Source: Rhodovulum sulfidophilum DSM 1374
GTDB lineage: Bacteria > Pseudomonadota > Alphaproteobacteria > Rhodobacterales > Rhodobacteraceae
Length of the DNA stretch: 64,000 nucleotides
Assembly (NCBI RefSeq): GCF_001633165.1
Contig: NZ_CP015418.1
Coordinates: 3,410,001 to 3,474,000, forward strand
Reading direction: 5' to 3'
Below, piece after piece: positions 47,589-56,833 of this stretch. Position numbers and translations under genes: made by a program. Below the pieces are notes generated by a model. It saw only the letters and a list, made by a program, of their open reading frames with translations. It was not told where the DNA came from and did no database searches. The first letter of the stretch is position 1. The number at the start of each line of letters is the position of its first letter.

Positions 47589-48071
47589 TTATTCAGGCAG
47601 AGTCTTCCGGATATCGCCCAGATCGAGAACCGGCGCCGCATCGAGATTGCCTGCATCCAGCAGCGCCGCCACCCGCTCGAGCGCGGCCACCAGCATCGCC
47701 TGCTCCCAGTCCGGCAGCTTCTCGAAGGCGATGACGTAGCGATCATGCAGCGGATCCGGCGCCCGGTCGATCGACTCGCGGCCAAGCGCGGTGATGGCGA
47801 TGATCATCTGCCGCCGGTCGGCCTCGGAGCGCCGCCGGTCGACCAGACCCTTGGCGACCAGCCGGTCGATCAGGGTGGTCATCGTCGCCTGCGACACCCC
47901 CATCCGGGTTGCGATGGTCTTCGGCGTGCTCTGTCCGGTCTCGGCCACGATCTGCAACACACGAATCTGTACCGCGGTCAGACCCGCGGCACGCGCCAAC
48001 TCCCGGCCGTAAAGCTCGGTTGCCCTCAGGATGCGCCGCAACGCAACAAGGCTCAGTTCGGACCTTTTCAC
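47589..48071 (-). CDS. ectR: MarR-family regulator, EctR-like
   Basis: A 160-aa MarR regulator: winged helix VAETGQSTPKTIATRMGVSQ, recognition helix ATMTTLIDRLVAKGLV and wing RRRSEADRRQMIIAIT. It is divergent from ectA, the position of EctR, which represses ectoine genes in other bacteria. The start is GTG at 48071 with GGAGGGGG upstream. The assignment rests on family and position. Confidence 0.82.
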   Translation of the reverse strand: MKRSELSLVALRRILRATELYGRELARAAGLTAVQIRVLQIVAETGQSTPKTIATRMGVSQATMTTLIDRLVAKGLVDRRRSEADRRQMIIAITALGRESIDRAPDPLHDRYVIAFEKLPDWEQAMLVAALERVAALLDAGNLDAAPVLDLGDIRKTLPE

Positions 48072-48333
48072 GCCCCCTCCATATTCCGGCAGCCCACTGA
48101 CGGGGAACGATTTTCACCAATCGCGGGCGGGCGCAAGGGCAATGAGCTTCGCATGACAAAATGATCCGGGACAAATACCACAATCAAGAGTTGATGGAAC
48201 CAAACATGATCCGCATTGCTTAGCTCATTTTAGCGGCTTTCTACCAAATTTTGTGCCTTTTGCATCGGCATGTTGAAATTTCGCAAGACTAACTATATTC
48301 AGAAACCCGAGCCACAAGGAGGACAGCAGAACC
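48072..48333. promoter_or_regulatory. ectR-ectA divergent promoter region
   Basis: An AT-richer 262-bp stretch. It contains ATCAA-GAG-TTGAT (48183-48195, inverted repeat), CAAAATGATCCGGG (48157-48170) with a related CAAACATGATCCG at 48201-48213, and a possible ectA promoter TTGAAA (48273-48278) / TATATT (48294-48299) with short 15-bp spacing. AAGGAGG at about 48317 is the ectA ribosome site. Which element EctR binds is not shown. Confidence 0.5.
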
Positions 48334-48873
48334 ATGGCTATCACAATCCAGTCCAGCTCCCGGCGCGCCAGCGCGCCCATTACCTTCCGGCCGCCGACCG
48401 GCGAGGACGGGGCCGCGGTCTGGGCTCTGGTCCGCGCCTGCAAGCCGCTCGACGAGAATTCGATGTACTGCAATCTGATCCAGTGCGACCACTTCGCCGA
48501 TACCTGCATCCTGGCGGAAATGGACGGCGAAGCGGTGGGCTGGATCTCGGCCTACAGGCTGCCGGACGATCCCGAGACGCTGTTCGTCTGGCAGGTCGCG
48601 GTGTCGGACAAGGCGCGCGGTCGCGGGCTCGGGCGGCGGATGCTGTTCGACCTGCTGGAGCGCGATGCCTGCGACGGCGTGATGCGGCTGCAAACCACCA
48701 TCACCCGCGACAACGACGCCTCCTGGGGACTGTTCCGCGGCTTTGCCCGCAGGCTCGGGGCCCGGATCGAGGACACGCCCCATTTCACCCGGAGCGAGCA
48801 TTTCGACGGCCGCCACGCCACCGAGCACATGGTGACGATCCGTCTGGTCGAGGCGCTGTCCCGGGCCGCGTGA
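48334..48873 (+). CDS. ectA: L-2,4-diaminobutyrate acetyltransferase
   Basis: A 179-aa GNAT enzyme that acetylates diaminobutyrate to N-gamma-acetyl-DABA, second step of ectoine synthesis. Acetyl-CoA loop VAVSDKARGRGLGRRML follows EMDGEAVGWISAYRLP, and DNDASWGLFRGFAR closes the domain. It has a strong AAGGAGG ribosome site and is the first gene of ectABC-ask. Confidence 0.95.
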   Translation: MAITIQSSSRRASAPITFRPPTGEDGAAVWALVRACKPLDENSMYCNLIQCDHFADTCILAEMDGEAVGWISAYRLPDDPETLFVWQVAVSDKARGRGLGRRMLFDLLERDACDGVMRLQTTITRDNDASWGLFRGFARRLGARIEDTPHFTRSEHFDGRHATEHMVTIRLVEALSRAA

Positions 48874-48928
48874 CCCCTGTTTTCCGTCTTTCGCCTTTTT
48901 CCCTTTTCAGAAACCCGAGGACGTTCCC

Positions 48929-50227
48929 ATGTCGACTGTTGAGACAGCCGAAACCACCATTGCCGAGACCACCATTTACGACCGACGCGAATCGGAGGTC
49001 CGCTCCTATTGCCGCAATTTCCCCGTCAGCTTCACCCGCGCCGAGGGCGCGACCCTGACCGATGCCGACGGCAATACCTATATCGACTTTCTGGCTGGCT
49101 GCTCGTCGCTGAATTACGGCCATAACGATCCCGACATGAAGGCCGCGCTGATCGCGCATCTGGAGGGTAACGGCCTCGCCCATGCGCTCGATCTTCATAC
49201 CGAGGAGAAGGCCGCCTTCCTGACCGCCTTCGAACACCACATCCTGCATCCCCGCGGCATGGAGCATCGGGTGATGATGACCGGCCCGACCGGGACCAAT
49301 GCGGTCGAGGCGGCGCTGAAGCTTGCGCGGAAGGTGACCGGGCGGCGCAATGTGATCGCCTTCACCAACGGCTTTCACGGCATGACCCTGGGCGCGCTGG
49401 CGCTGACCGGGAATGGCGGCAAGCGCGGCGGCGCCGGCGTGCCCCTGCCCGACGTGACCCACATGCCGTTCGAGAATTCGATGGGCGATCTCGACACGCT
49501 CGAGCATCTCGACGCCATGCTGTCGAATCCCTCCTCGGGCATCGACGCCCCCGCCGCCTTCATCGTCGAGCTGGTTCAGGGCGAAGGCGGGCTGAATGCC
49601 GCCTCCTGCGAATGGGCCCAGGGGCTGGAGCGGCTGGCAAAGAAACACGGCGCGCTCTTCATCGTCGACGACATCCAGGCCGGGATCGGCCGCACCGGCA
49701 GCTTCTTCAGCTTCGACCATATGGGCATCGAGCCCGACATGGTGACCCTGGCCAAGTCGCTTTCCGGCTTCGGGCTGCCCTTCGCCTGCGCGCTGATCCG
49801 CCCCGAACACGACATCTGGAAGCCGGCCGAACATAACGGCACCTTCCGCGGCAACAGCCATGCCTTCGTGACCGCCCGCGTCGCGCTGGAAAAATTCTGG
49901 GCCGATGACGATCTGCGCAACGAGGTCGCGCTGAAATCGCAGGTTCTCGAAGAGCGGCTGAGCCAGATCGGCAACCGGATCGGCGGCGCGACGCTCAAGG
50001 GTCGCGGCATGATGCGTGGCATCGATCTGGGCGACGGCGCCCTCGCCGGACGGATCTGCGCCGAATGCTTCCGGCGCGGTCTGATCATCGAGACCTCGGG
50101 CGCGCATGACGAGGTGGTCAAGGTGCTGGCACCGCTGACCATCCCGATGGAGCAGTTCCGCAAGGGACTTGATATTCTCGACGCGGCCGTGGAGGCCTGC
50201 GTCCCTTTCGCCATGGCAGCGGAGTAA
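48929..50227 (+). CDS. ectB: diaminobutyrate--2-oxoglutarate transaminase
   Basis: A 432-aa class III aminotransferase forming L-2,4-diaminobutyrate from aspartate semialdehyde. Features: ESEVRSYCRNFPVSF, DFLAGCSSLNYGHNDPD, IVDDIQAGIGRTG (PLP-ring Asp) and PLP Lys in TLAKSLSGFGLP. Its stop lies 4 nt before ectC. First committed enzyme of ectoine synthesis. Confidence 0.97.
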   Translation: MSTVETAETTIAETTIYDRRESEVRSYCRNFPVSFTRAEGATLTDADGNTYIDFLAGCSSLNYGHNDPDMKAALIAHLEGNGLAHALDLHTEEKAAFLTAFEHHILHPRGMEHRVMMTGPTGTNAVEAALKLARKVTGRRNVIAFTNGFHGMTLGALALTGNGGKRGGAGVPLPDVTHMPFENSMGDLDTLEHLDAMLSNPSSGIDAPAAFIVELVQGEGGLNAASCEWAQGLERLAKKHGALFIVDDIQAGIGRTGSFFSFDHMGIEPDMVTLAKSLSGFGLPFACALIRPEHDIWKPAEHNGTFRGNSHAFVTARVALEKFWADDDLRNEVALKSQVLEERLSQIGNRIGGATLKGRGMMRGIDLGDGALAGRICAECFRRGLIIETSGAHDEVVKVLAPLTIPMEQFRKGLDILDAAVEACVPFAMAAE

Positions 50228-50231
50228 GACA

Positions 50232-50627
50232 ATGATTGTTCGCGATTTTCACAAACTCAAGGATACCGACCGCGCGGTCTCGGATGCGCGCTGGACCTCT
50301 GTGCGCATGCTGCTGGCCGATGACGGAATGGGCTTTTCCTTCCATATCACGGTCCTGCAGGCCGGTTCGGAACACACGTTCCACTACAAGCACCATTTCG
50401 AAAGCGTCTACTGCATCTCGGGCAAGGGCTCGATCACCGACCTGGCCTCGGGCGAGACCTATCAGATCCGCCCGGGCGTGATGTACGCGCTCGACCAGCA
50501 CGACCATCACACCCTGCGCGCCGAAGAGGAACTGGTGATGGCCTGCTGTTTCAACCCGCCGGTCACCGGCACCGAGGTTCACCGCGAGGACGGCTCCTAT
50601 GCCCCCGTGGAAGAGCTTGCCGACTGA
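50232..50627 (+). CDS. ectC: L-ectoine synthase
   Basis: A 131-aa cupin that cyclises N-gamma-acetyl-DABA to ectoine. It begins with the canonical MIVRDFHKLKDTDR and has AGSEHTFHYKHHFESVYCIS and LDQHDHHTLRA, which carry the metal-binding cupin residues. The start at 50232 is certain from the family N terminus. No ectD hydroxylase follows, so hydroxyectoine is not made from this locus. Confidence 0.97.
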   Translation: MIVRDFHKLKDTDRAVSDARWTSVRMLLADDGMGFSFHITVLQAGSEHTFHYKHHFESVYCISGKGSITDLASGETYQIRPGVMYALDQHDHHTLRAEEELVMACCFNPPVTGTEVHREDGSYAPVEELAD

Positions 50628-50659
50628 CCCCGCAGGGGCTGGCCCAAGGTTGGCCCCCC

Positions 50660-50681
50660 GGGCCGACCAGCAGGTCGGCCC
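50660..50681 (+). promoter_or_regulatory. strong hairpin between ectC and ask
   Basis: GGGCCGACC-AGCA-GGTCGGCCC is a perfect 9-bp stem 32 nt after ectC and 55 nt before the ask start. Without a T-tract it is more likely an mRNA-stabilising or read-through-limiting element that lowers ask relative to ectABC. Confidence 0.45.
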
Positions 50682-50736
50682 AAGACCGGCCCCAATGACA
50701 GGACGCCCCCGGGGCAACCCGGCGGGCGCAACCACA

Positions 50737-52167
50737 GTGACCAAGCGACATCATACCGTCGAGAAGATCGGCGGCACATCCATGGCCCGCGTCCACGACC
50801 TCGTGGACACGCTTTTCACCCGCGGCCGCGAGGCCCCGGATTACGGCCGCATCTTCGTGGTCTCGGCCTTCGGCGGCATCACCGATCTGCTGCTTGAACA
50901 GAAGAAAACCGGCGAGCCCGGGGTCTACGGGCTCTTTGCCAATGCCGATAACGACCATGCTTGGTCGGACGCGCTGAACCGCGTGGCGGGCGCCATGCGC
51001 GAGGCCCATGGCAAGGTGCTCGACCATCCCGCCGACATCGCCGCCGCCGACGATTTCGTGCGCGAACGGATCGAGGGCGCGCGCTCCTGCCTGATCGACC
51101 TGCAGAGGCTCTGTTCCTACGGCCATTTCCGGCTCGCCCATCACATGGGGCTGATCCGCGAGCTGCTGTCCGGGCTGGGCGAGGCGCAATCGGCCTTCGT
51201 GACCGCGGCGCTCCTGCGCCGCCGCGGGATCGATGCGCGCTTCGTCGACCTGTCGGGCTGGCGCGACGAGACCGAATGCACCCTCGAGGAACGCATTGTC
51301 GAAGGGCTGCGCGATGTCGACATCTTCCACGAGATGCCGATCGTGACCGGCTATGCGCAATGCTCCGAGGGGCTGATGGCCGAATTCGACCGCGGTTATT
51401 CCGAGGTCACCTTCGCCCGGATCGCGGCCCTGACCGGCGCGGGCGAGGCGATCATCCACAAGGAGTTCCATCTTTCCTCGGCCGATCCGAAACTGGTCGG
51501 CGAGGGCGCGGTGGTGAAGATGGGCCACACCAATTACGACGTGGCCGACCAGCTGTCGAACATGGGCATGGAGGCGGTGCATCCGAAGGCCGCTAAGATG
51601 CTGCGGCAGGCGGGCATCCCGCTGCGCGTCACCAACGCCTTCGAGCCCGAGGATCCGGGCACGCTGATCGACGATGCCGAGGGCGAGGCGCCGCGGGTCG
51701 AGATGGTGACCGGGCTCGGCGTCTATGCGCTGGAGCTGTTCGAGCAGGACATGGTCGGCGTGAAAGGCTATGACAGCGCCATTCTCGACGTGCTGACCCG
51801 GCACCAGGTGCGGATCGTCGCCAAGACCTCGAATGCCAATACCATCACCCATTACCTCGATGCGCCGCTGAAGCTGGTGCGCCGGGTCGAGAACGACCTC
51901 GAGGCGCGGTTCCCGGGCGCGACGCTGACCGCGCGCAACCTGGGGGTGGTGGCGGCGATCGGGCGCGACCTGAAGGGGCTCAAGGTGCTGGCCCGCGGTC
52001 TGGCGGCGCTCGATGCCGCCGGGATCGAGCCGGTGGCCGTGCAGCAGACCACGCGCGATGTCGATGCCCAGTTCGTGGTCCCGCGCGAGGACATGGAGCC
52101 CGCGATCCGGGCCCTGCATGCCGCATTGGTCGAAGAAGACAGCCGGCAGGAGGCGATGGCCGCCTGA
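50737..52167 (+). CDS. ask: ectoine-specific aspartate kinase
   Basis: A 476-aa aspartokinase of the Ask_ect type that supplies aspartyl phosphate for ectoine. It starts with the diagnostic HTVEKIGGTSM and has IFVVSAFGGITDLLLEQKK, GEAIIHKEFHL and a C-terminal ACT pair (AKTSNANTITHYLD, LGVVAAIGRDLKGLK). GTG 50737 places 5 residues before the motif as in relatives; ATG 50695 would add 14 residues after a poorer site. Such isoenzymes usually escape lysine/threonine feedback; here that is inferred from family. Confidence 0.93.
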   Translation: MTKRHHTVEKIGGTSMARVHDLVDTLFTRGREAPDYGRIFVVSAFGGITDLLLEQKKTGEPGVYGLFANADNDHAWSDALNRVAGAMREAHGKVLDHPADIAAADDFVRERIEGARSCLIDLQRLCSYGHFRLAHHMGLIRELLSGLGEAQSAFVTAALLRRRGIDARFVDLSGWRDETECTLEERIVEGLRDVDIFHEMPIVTGYAQCSEGLMAEFDRGYSEVTFARIAALTGAGEAIIHKEFHLSSADPKLVGEGAVVKMGHTNYDVADQLSNMGMEAVHPKAAKMLRQAGIPLRVTNAFEPEDPGTLIDDAEGEAPRVEMVTGLGVYALELFEQDMVGVKGYDSAILDVLTRHQVRIVAKTSNANTITHYLDAPLKLVRRVENDLEARFPGATLTARNLGVVAAIGRDLKGLKVLARGLAALDAAGIEPVAVQQTTRDVDAQFVVPREDMEPAIRALHAALVEEDSRQEAMAA

Positions 52168-52193
52168 CCCGGCTGCCCGGGGTCGGGCGGGCC

Positions 52194-52803
52194 TCATGGC
52201 CAATAGAGGGCGGCTGCGGCGAAAGCGCCGGCGGAGGCAGGCCTTTGGGCCGCGCGGTCATACCCGTGCGCGACGGGCCGCCAGCCCTCGATCATGCAGT
52301 CCCTTGGCCTGCTTAGCCTTTCGAAGATAATCCCGATGCGGTTGCGGCCTTGGTCGCCCCGCAATCCCTCTGTCGCGGTTGTCTTGGGGGGCTTTCAGCC
52401 CGGACTGCAGGCGCGTATCCCTTTGTCCTGTAGCGTGCCCCGGAACCGGTCAGCGTCGCAGCCCGGTTCGCGAGCCGCCAGTCCATCTTTGGCAGGCGGC
52501 TCAACCACGCCCGCGCCAAGATCTCATCGCCGACCTACCCTCCGGACGGGAAGACACGGGCGCCCCATGCTGTCGCAGATGGCCTGCGGCTTCATGTTCC
52601 GGCAGTCCGCGCTTTCATCGGCTACTGACTGTTCCGCGCATGCCATGCGCCTTCGGGACAAGTAGACGCCTAACCTATTGTCCTTATTTAATATAACCCT
52701 ACGGACACCGTGCTGCCAATCGGCGCGCGGCCTGCCCTGCGACCTTGCCAATCAGGGCAAGACGTGCCCTCCAAGCGTCGCTCAACCGGAAGAGATCAGA
52801 CAT
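52194..52803 (-). pseudogene. remnant of an IS5-family transposase
   Basis: Pieces of one transposase are readable in several minus-strand frames. MSDLFRLSDAWRARL at 52803 matches the usual N terminus. MKPQAICDSMGRP near 52585 matches the segment normally written as KLHAVCDGKGRP. WLSRLPKMDWRLANRA is then followed after a frameshift by DRFRGTLQDKGIRACSPG, a stop, and RNRIGIIFERL ... AHGYDRA ... AAAALYWP ending at 52194, equivalent to RNRIEIMFGRLKDWRR and YDR. The region between the N-terminal piece and the rest is largely deleted. No terminal inverted repeats were recognised. It lies directly downstream of ask. Confidence 0.75.
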
Positions 52804-53301
52804 GTCACCGCTCGTTTCCGAACGGCAAGTCGCGCGCCCCGGTCGAAAACAGTGGTCCCGGCCCCAAGCCAGTCCCCCCAGGAAAGAGACCCCGGCGAGC
52901 ATCGGAAAAAAGGGAAATAAAGAAAAGGAATCGTCGGGCGAAGCTGTGCAAAAACCGCACCAAACTCGACAAAACACCCCAGAAAGAACGACTGCACCCC
53001 GGCCGACGATCCCTTTTCTGGAACAATTCTAGCGTCGGGCCAAATTCGGCGCAAGTTGGGGAAACCACCCAGATCCGCGCGCCGGGAAAGCGTTCGCCGC
53101 TGGTCGCCCCCTCCCCTCTCTCCCGCTCTCCCCTTGTCATGCATCGCTGTCCGCTTACCCTGACAGAGGAAAGTCGGCCCCCTCATCGCGGGCCGGTCGA
53201 TACGGGGCCCAGGGAACGCGCCTGTTCGTGCCGCCTGCCCTGTCAGAAATAACCGGCCGGGACATCCGCAAGGCCCCGGACATCCTGGAGGAGACCCCCG
53301 C
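52804..53301. other. 498-bp leader region upstream of the YnjB-type gene
   Basis: No gene was recognised. An A-rich tract (52908-52935) is followed by GC-rich sequence. I looked for a TPP riboswitch (CTGAGA and the paired conserved segment) because of the thiamine-like transporter downstream and found none. CCCTGACAG (53157-53165) and CCCTGTCAG near 53240 may be a loose pair. GGAGGAG at about 53288 is the ribosome site of the next gene. Confidence 0.5.
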
Positions 53302-54507
53302 ATGCGCCGCTTCGTCCCCCTTGCCGTCACGCTGGGCCTGCTGGCGGCCCCTGCCGTCGCATCCGACCCGGCCGACTGGCCCGCCCTGCTGTCCGAAGCG
53401 CAGGGGCAGACCGTCTACTGGAACGCCTGGGGCGGGGCCGCGGCCACCAATGATTTCATCCGCTGGGCCGCCAGCGAGGTCGGAGAGCGCTACGGCGTGA
53501 CGGTCGAACATGTGAAGCTGGCCGATACCGCCGATGCGGTCAGCCGGGTGCTGGCCGAAAAGACCGCCGGCAAGGATACCGGCGGCGCCATCGACCTGAT
53601 CTGGCTCAACGGTCCCAATTTCGCGGCGATGAAGGAGGCGGGGCTGCTTTACGGTCCGTGGGCCGAGGATCTGCCCAACTGGCGCTTCGTCGATACCGAG
53701 GGCAAGCCCGCCGTCACCGCCGATTTCACCGTCCCGACCGAGGGCTTCGAGGCGCCCTGGGCGATGGCGCAGGTGGTGTTCTATTACGATGGCGCCCGGC
53801 TGGCCGAGCCGCCCCGGACCATGCCCGCGCTCCTGGACTGGGCCCGTGCCCATCCGGGCCGCTTCACCTATCCGCAGCCGCCCGATTTTCTCGGCACGAC
53901 CTTCCTCAAGCAGGCGCTTTACGAACTGGCCCCCGACCCGTCGGTTCTGCAAAAGCCCACCGACGAGGCCGATTACGACGTCGTCACCGCGCCGCTCTGG
54001 GCCTTTCTCGACGAGTTGACCCCGCATCTGTGGCGGCAGGGCCGGGCCTATCCGCAGAGCGGCCCGCAACAGCTGCAACTGATGGCCGATGGCGAGATCG
54101 ACCTCGCGATCTCCTTCAGCCCGGGCGAGGCCTCGACCGCCATCGCCAATGGGCAACTGCCCCACACGGTCAGGACCTTCGTGCTGGACGGCGGCACCAT
54201 CGGCAATGCCAGCTTCGTCGCGATCCCCTACAACGCCTCGGCCAAGGCGGGCGCGATGGTGCTGGCGAATTTCCTGCTGTCGCCCGAGGCCCAGGCCCAT
54301 GCACAGGACCCTGACATTCTGGGCTATGGCACGGTGCTGGCAATGGACAAGCTCGCCCCCAAGGACCGCGCCCGGTTCGAGGTGCTCGATCTCGGCATCG
54401 CCACGCTCTCGCCCGCCGAGCTTGGCCCCGCCTTGCCCGAGCCGCATCCCTCCTGGGCGACCCGGCTCGAGACCGACTGGACCGCGCGTTACGGCATGGC
54501 GCCCTGA
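53302..54507 (+). CDS. ABC transporter substrate-binding protein, YnjB type
   Basis: A 401-aa exported binding protein (signal peptide residues 1-21, ending AVAS). It belongs to the iron/thiamine-like binding fold; QTVYWNAWGGAAATNDFIRW and LIWLNGPNFAAMKEAGLLYGPW match the YnjB subgroup rather than ThiB. It is longer than ThiB (about 330 aa). Ligand unknown; YnjB systems have been labelled thiamine or sulfate by homology only. First gene of a three-gene transporter operon. Confidence 0.85.
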   Translation: MRRFVPLAVTLGLLAAPAVASDPADWPALLSEAQGQTVYWNAWGGAAATNDFIRWAASEVGERYGVTVEHVKLADTADAVSRVLAEKTAGKDTGGAIDLIWLNGPNFAAMKEAGLLYGPWAEDLPNWRFVDTEGKPAVTADFTVPTEGFEAPWAMAQVVFYYDGARLAEPPRTMPALLDWARAHPGRFTYPQPPDFLGTTFLKQALYELAPDPSVLQKPTDEADYDVVTAPLWAFLDELTPHLWRQGRAYPQSGPQQLQLMADGEIDLAISFSPGEASTAIANGQLPHTVRTFVLDGGTIGNASFVAIPYNASAKAGAMVLANFLLSPEAQAHAQDPDILGYGTVLAMDKLAPKDRARFEVLDLGIATLSPAELGPALPEPHPSWATRLETDWTARYGMAP

Positions 54508-54512
54508 GGCCC

Positions 54513-56198
54513 ATGCGCCCGTTGCGCGCCGCGCCCGCGCTGACGCTGGCGCTGATGCTGGGGCCGGTGCTGGCGGGGCTTGCCGGCACGCTTGCCCCGG
54601 CGCTCGGGATCTTCCCTGCCCTTGGCGGCCGGTCGCTCAGCCTCGAGCCCGCCCGCGCGCTGGCCGACTGGCCGGGCCTGCCGCGGGCGATCGGGCTGTC
54701 GGTCGCGACCGGCCTTGCCGCGACGCTGATCGCGCTTGGCACGGTCACGCTCTTCACCGCCGGATGGGCCGACACGCGGGGGATGGCCCTGCTCGAACGA
54801 CTGCTTTCGCCGCTGCTCGCCGTGCCGCATGCGGCGGCGGCGCTGGGACTGGCCTTCCTGATCGCGCCCTCGGGCTGGGTCCTGCGGGCGCTGTCGCCCT
54901 GGGCCACCGGCTGGCAGCGCCCGCCCGACCTGTTGATCCTGCAGGACCCGATGGGGCTGGCGATGATCGCCGGGCTCGCCGTCAAGGAGATCCCGTTCCT
55001 GTTCCTGATGACGCTGGCCGCCCTGCCGCAGGCCGCGCCCGCCCGGCGGCTGACCATCGCGCGGGCGCTGGGATACGGGCGGGTGACCGGCTGGCTCAAG
55101 GCGGTCTTTCCGGCCGTCTATGCCCAGATCCGGCTGCCGGTCTATGCGGTGCTGGCCTATTCGATGTCGGTGGTCGATGTGGCGATCGTCCTGGGCCCCG
55201 CGACGCCGCCGCCACTTTCGGTGCAGGTGGTGCGCTGGATGTCGGACCCCGACCTGAGCCTCCGGTTCCAGGCCGCGGCCGGGGCGATTTTGCAACTGGG
55301 GCTGGTCCTCGCGGTGCTGGGGCTCTGGCGGCTGGGCGAGCTGGCAACCGCCCGGCTCGGACGCCGCTGGGTCGAGGGCGGCACGCGTCGTCTGGCCGAG
55401 CCGCTGCTGCGCGCCGCCGGTCTGGGGCTTGCGGCGCTGGCGGCGGCGGCGGTGATCCTCGGGCTTGCGGGGCTCGCGCTCTGGTCGGTGGCGGGCTTCT
55501 GGGGTTTCCCCGATGCCCTGCCGGAAGGCATCGGGCTGCGCAGCTGGATCCGCCACGGCCCAGCCCTGATCGCCCCCGCGCGCGAGACGCTGGTCCTCGC
55601 GGCGCTGGCGACGGCGCTCGCGCTGGCCCTGACGCTGGCCTGTCTCGAGGCCGAGCATCGCTTCGGGCTTGCCCCCGGCAGTCGCAGCCTCTGGCTTTTA
55701 TACCTGCCGCTCTTGGTGCCGCAGGTGGCCTTCCTGCCGGGATTGCAGACCCTTGCGCTCAGCCTCGGCGCGGGGACCGGGCGCGGCACGGTCGTTCTGG
55801 CCCATCTGGTCTTCGTGCTGCCCTATGTCTTTCTCGCGCTTTCGGCCCCCTGGCGGGCCTGGGACCCGCGCCATGCCACGGTGGCCGCAGCGCTCGGCGC
55901 CGGCCCGGGCCGCATCTTCCGGACCGTCCGGCTGCCGATGCTGCTGGCGCCGGTGCTGACCGCGGCGGCGGTGGGCTTCGCGGTCTCGGTCGGGCAATAT
56001 CTGCCGACGCTGCTGCCGGGCGGCGGCCGGATCAGGACGCTGACGACCGAGGCGGTGGCGCTGGCCGCGGGCGGCGACCGGCGGATCATCGGCGTGACCG
56101 TGCTGGTCCAGACCGCCCTCGTCGCGGCGCCCTTCGCGCTGGCCTTGGCGGCGCCCCGGCTGATCTTCCGCCGCCGCCGCGGCATGCGGGGGGCGTGA
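54513..56198 (+). CDS. ABC transporter permease, fused double domain (YnjC type)
   Basis: A 561-aa inner-membrane protein with two fused binding-protein-dependent permease domains, each about 280 aa with 5-6 helices. EAA-like loops are ARRLTIARALGYGRVTGWLK in the first half and AALGAGPGRIFRTVRLPML in the second. The fusion and length match E. coli YnjC. It starts 5 nt after the binding-protein gene and overlaps the ATPase gene (TGATG). Confidence 0.88.
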   Translation: MRPLRAAPALTLALMLGPVLAGLAGTLAPALGIFPALGGRSLSLEPARALADWPGLPRAIGLSVATGLAATLIALGTVTLFTAGWADTRGMALLERLLSPLLAVPHAAAALGLAFLIAPSGWVLRALSPWATGWQRPPDLLILQDPMGLAMIAGLAVKEIPFLFLMTLAALPQAAPARRLTIARALGYGRVTGWLKAVFPAVYAQIRLPVYAVLAYSMSVVDVAIVLGPATPPPLSVQVVRWMSDPDLSLRFQAAAGAILQLGLVLAVLGLWRLGELATARLGRRWVEGGTRRLAEPLLRAAGLGLAALAAAAVILGLAGLALWSVAGFWGFPDALPEGIGLRSWIRHGPALIAPARETLVLAALATALALALTLACLEAEHRFGLAPGSRSLWLLYLPLLVPQVAFLPGLQTLALSLGAGTGRGTVVLAHLVFVLPYVFLALSAPWRAWDPRHATVAAALGAGPGRIFRTVRLPMLLAPVLTAAAVGFAVSVGQYLPTLLPGGGRIRTLTTEAVALAAGGDRRIIGVTVLVQTALVAAPFALALAAPRLIFRRRRGMRGA

Positions 56199-56833
56199 TG
56201 GAAGGCTTGAGACTTGAGGATATTGCCATCGCCCGGGGAACCGAGCCGCTGATCGCGGTCGATGCCCATGTCGCCCCCGGCGAGGTTCTCAGCGTGATGG
56301 GGCCGTCGGGCTCGGGCAAGTCGACCCTGCTGGCGGCGGTGATCGGCACGCTGCCCCCGGGTTTCGCCATGACCGGCCGCGTCCTCCTGAACGGGCGCGA
56401 GGTGACGGGGCTGCCGCCCGAGGACCGGCGGATCGGCATCCTCTATCAGGACGAGCTGCTGTTTCCGCATCTCAGCGTCGGCGGCAACCTCGCCTTCGCC
56501 CTGCCCCGCAGCCTGCGCGGCCGCAAGGCCCGCCGCGCGCGGATCGAGGCCGCACTGGAGGAGATCGGGCTGCCGGGCTTTGCCGAGCGCGATCCGGCGA
56601 CGCTTTCGGGCGGGCAGAAGGCGCGGGTCGCGCTGATGCGCATGCTGCTGGCAGAACCCGAGGCGCTGTTGCTCGACGAGCCCTTCTCGCGGCTCGATAC
56701 AGCCCTGAGGGACCAGATCCGCGCGCTGGTCTTTGCCCGCGCGCGCGACCGGGGCCTGCCGGTTCTTCTGGTCACCCATGACCGGGCCGATGCCGAAGCG
56801 GCAGGCGGCCCGGTGATCGGGCTCGACGCCTAG
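56198..56833 (+). CDS. ABC transporter ATP-binding protein (YnjD type)
   Basis: A 211-aa ATPase: Walker [11 protein letters not shown]-loop GILYQDELLFPHLSVGGN, signature LSGGQKARVALMRML, Walker B ALLLDEPFSRLD and switch His in LLVTHDRADAEAAG. The short length without a C-terminal regulatory domain fits YnjD. The start overlaps the permease stop; the end overlaps the convergent decarboxylase gene by 4 bp. Confidence 0.92.
   Translation: MEGLRLEDIAIARGTEPLIAVDAHVAPGEVLSVMGPSGSGKSTLLAAVIGTLPPGFAMTGRVLLNGREVTGLPPEDRRIGILYQDELLFPHLSVGGNLAFALPRSLRGRKARRARIEAALEEIGLPGFAERDPATLSGGQKARVALMRMLLAEPEALLLDEPFSRLDTALRDQIRALVFARARDRGLPVLLVTHDRADAEAAGGPVIGLDA

Noticed and set aside
52804..53301. TPP riboswitch expected upstream of a thiamine-like transporter
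   Set aside because: The conserved CTGAGA and downstream pairing segment could not be found on the plus strand.
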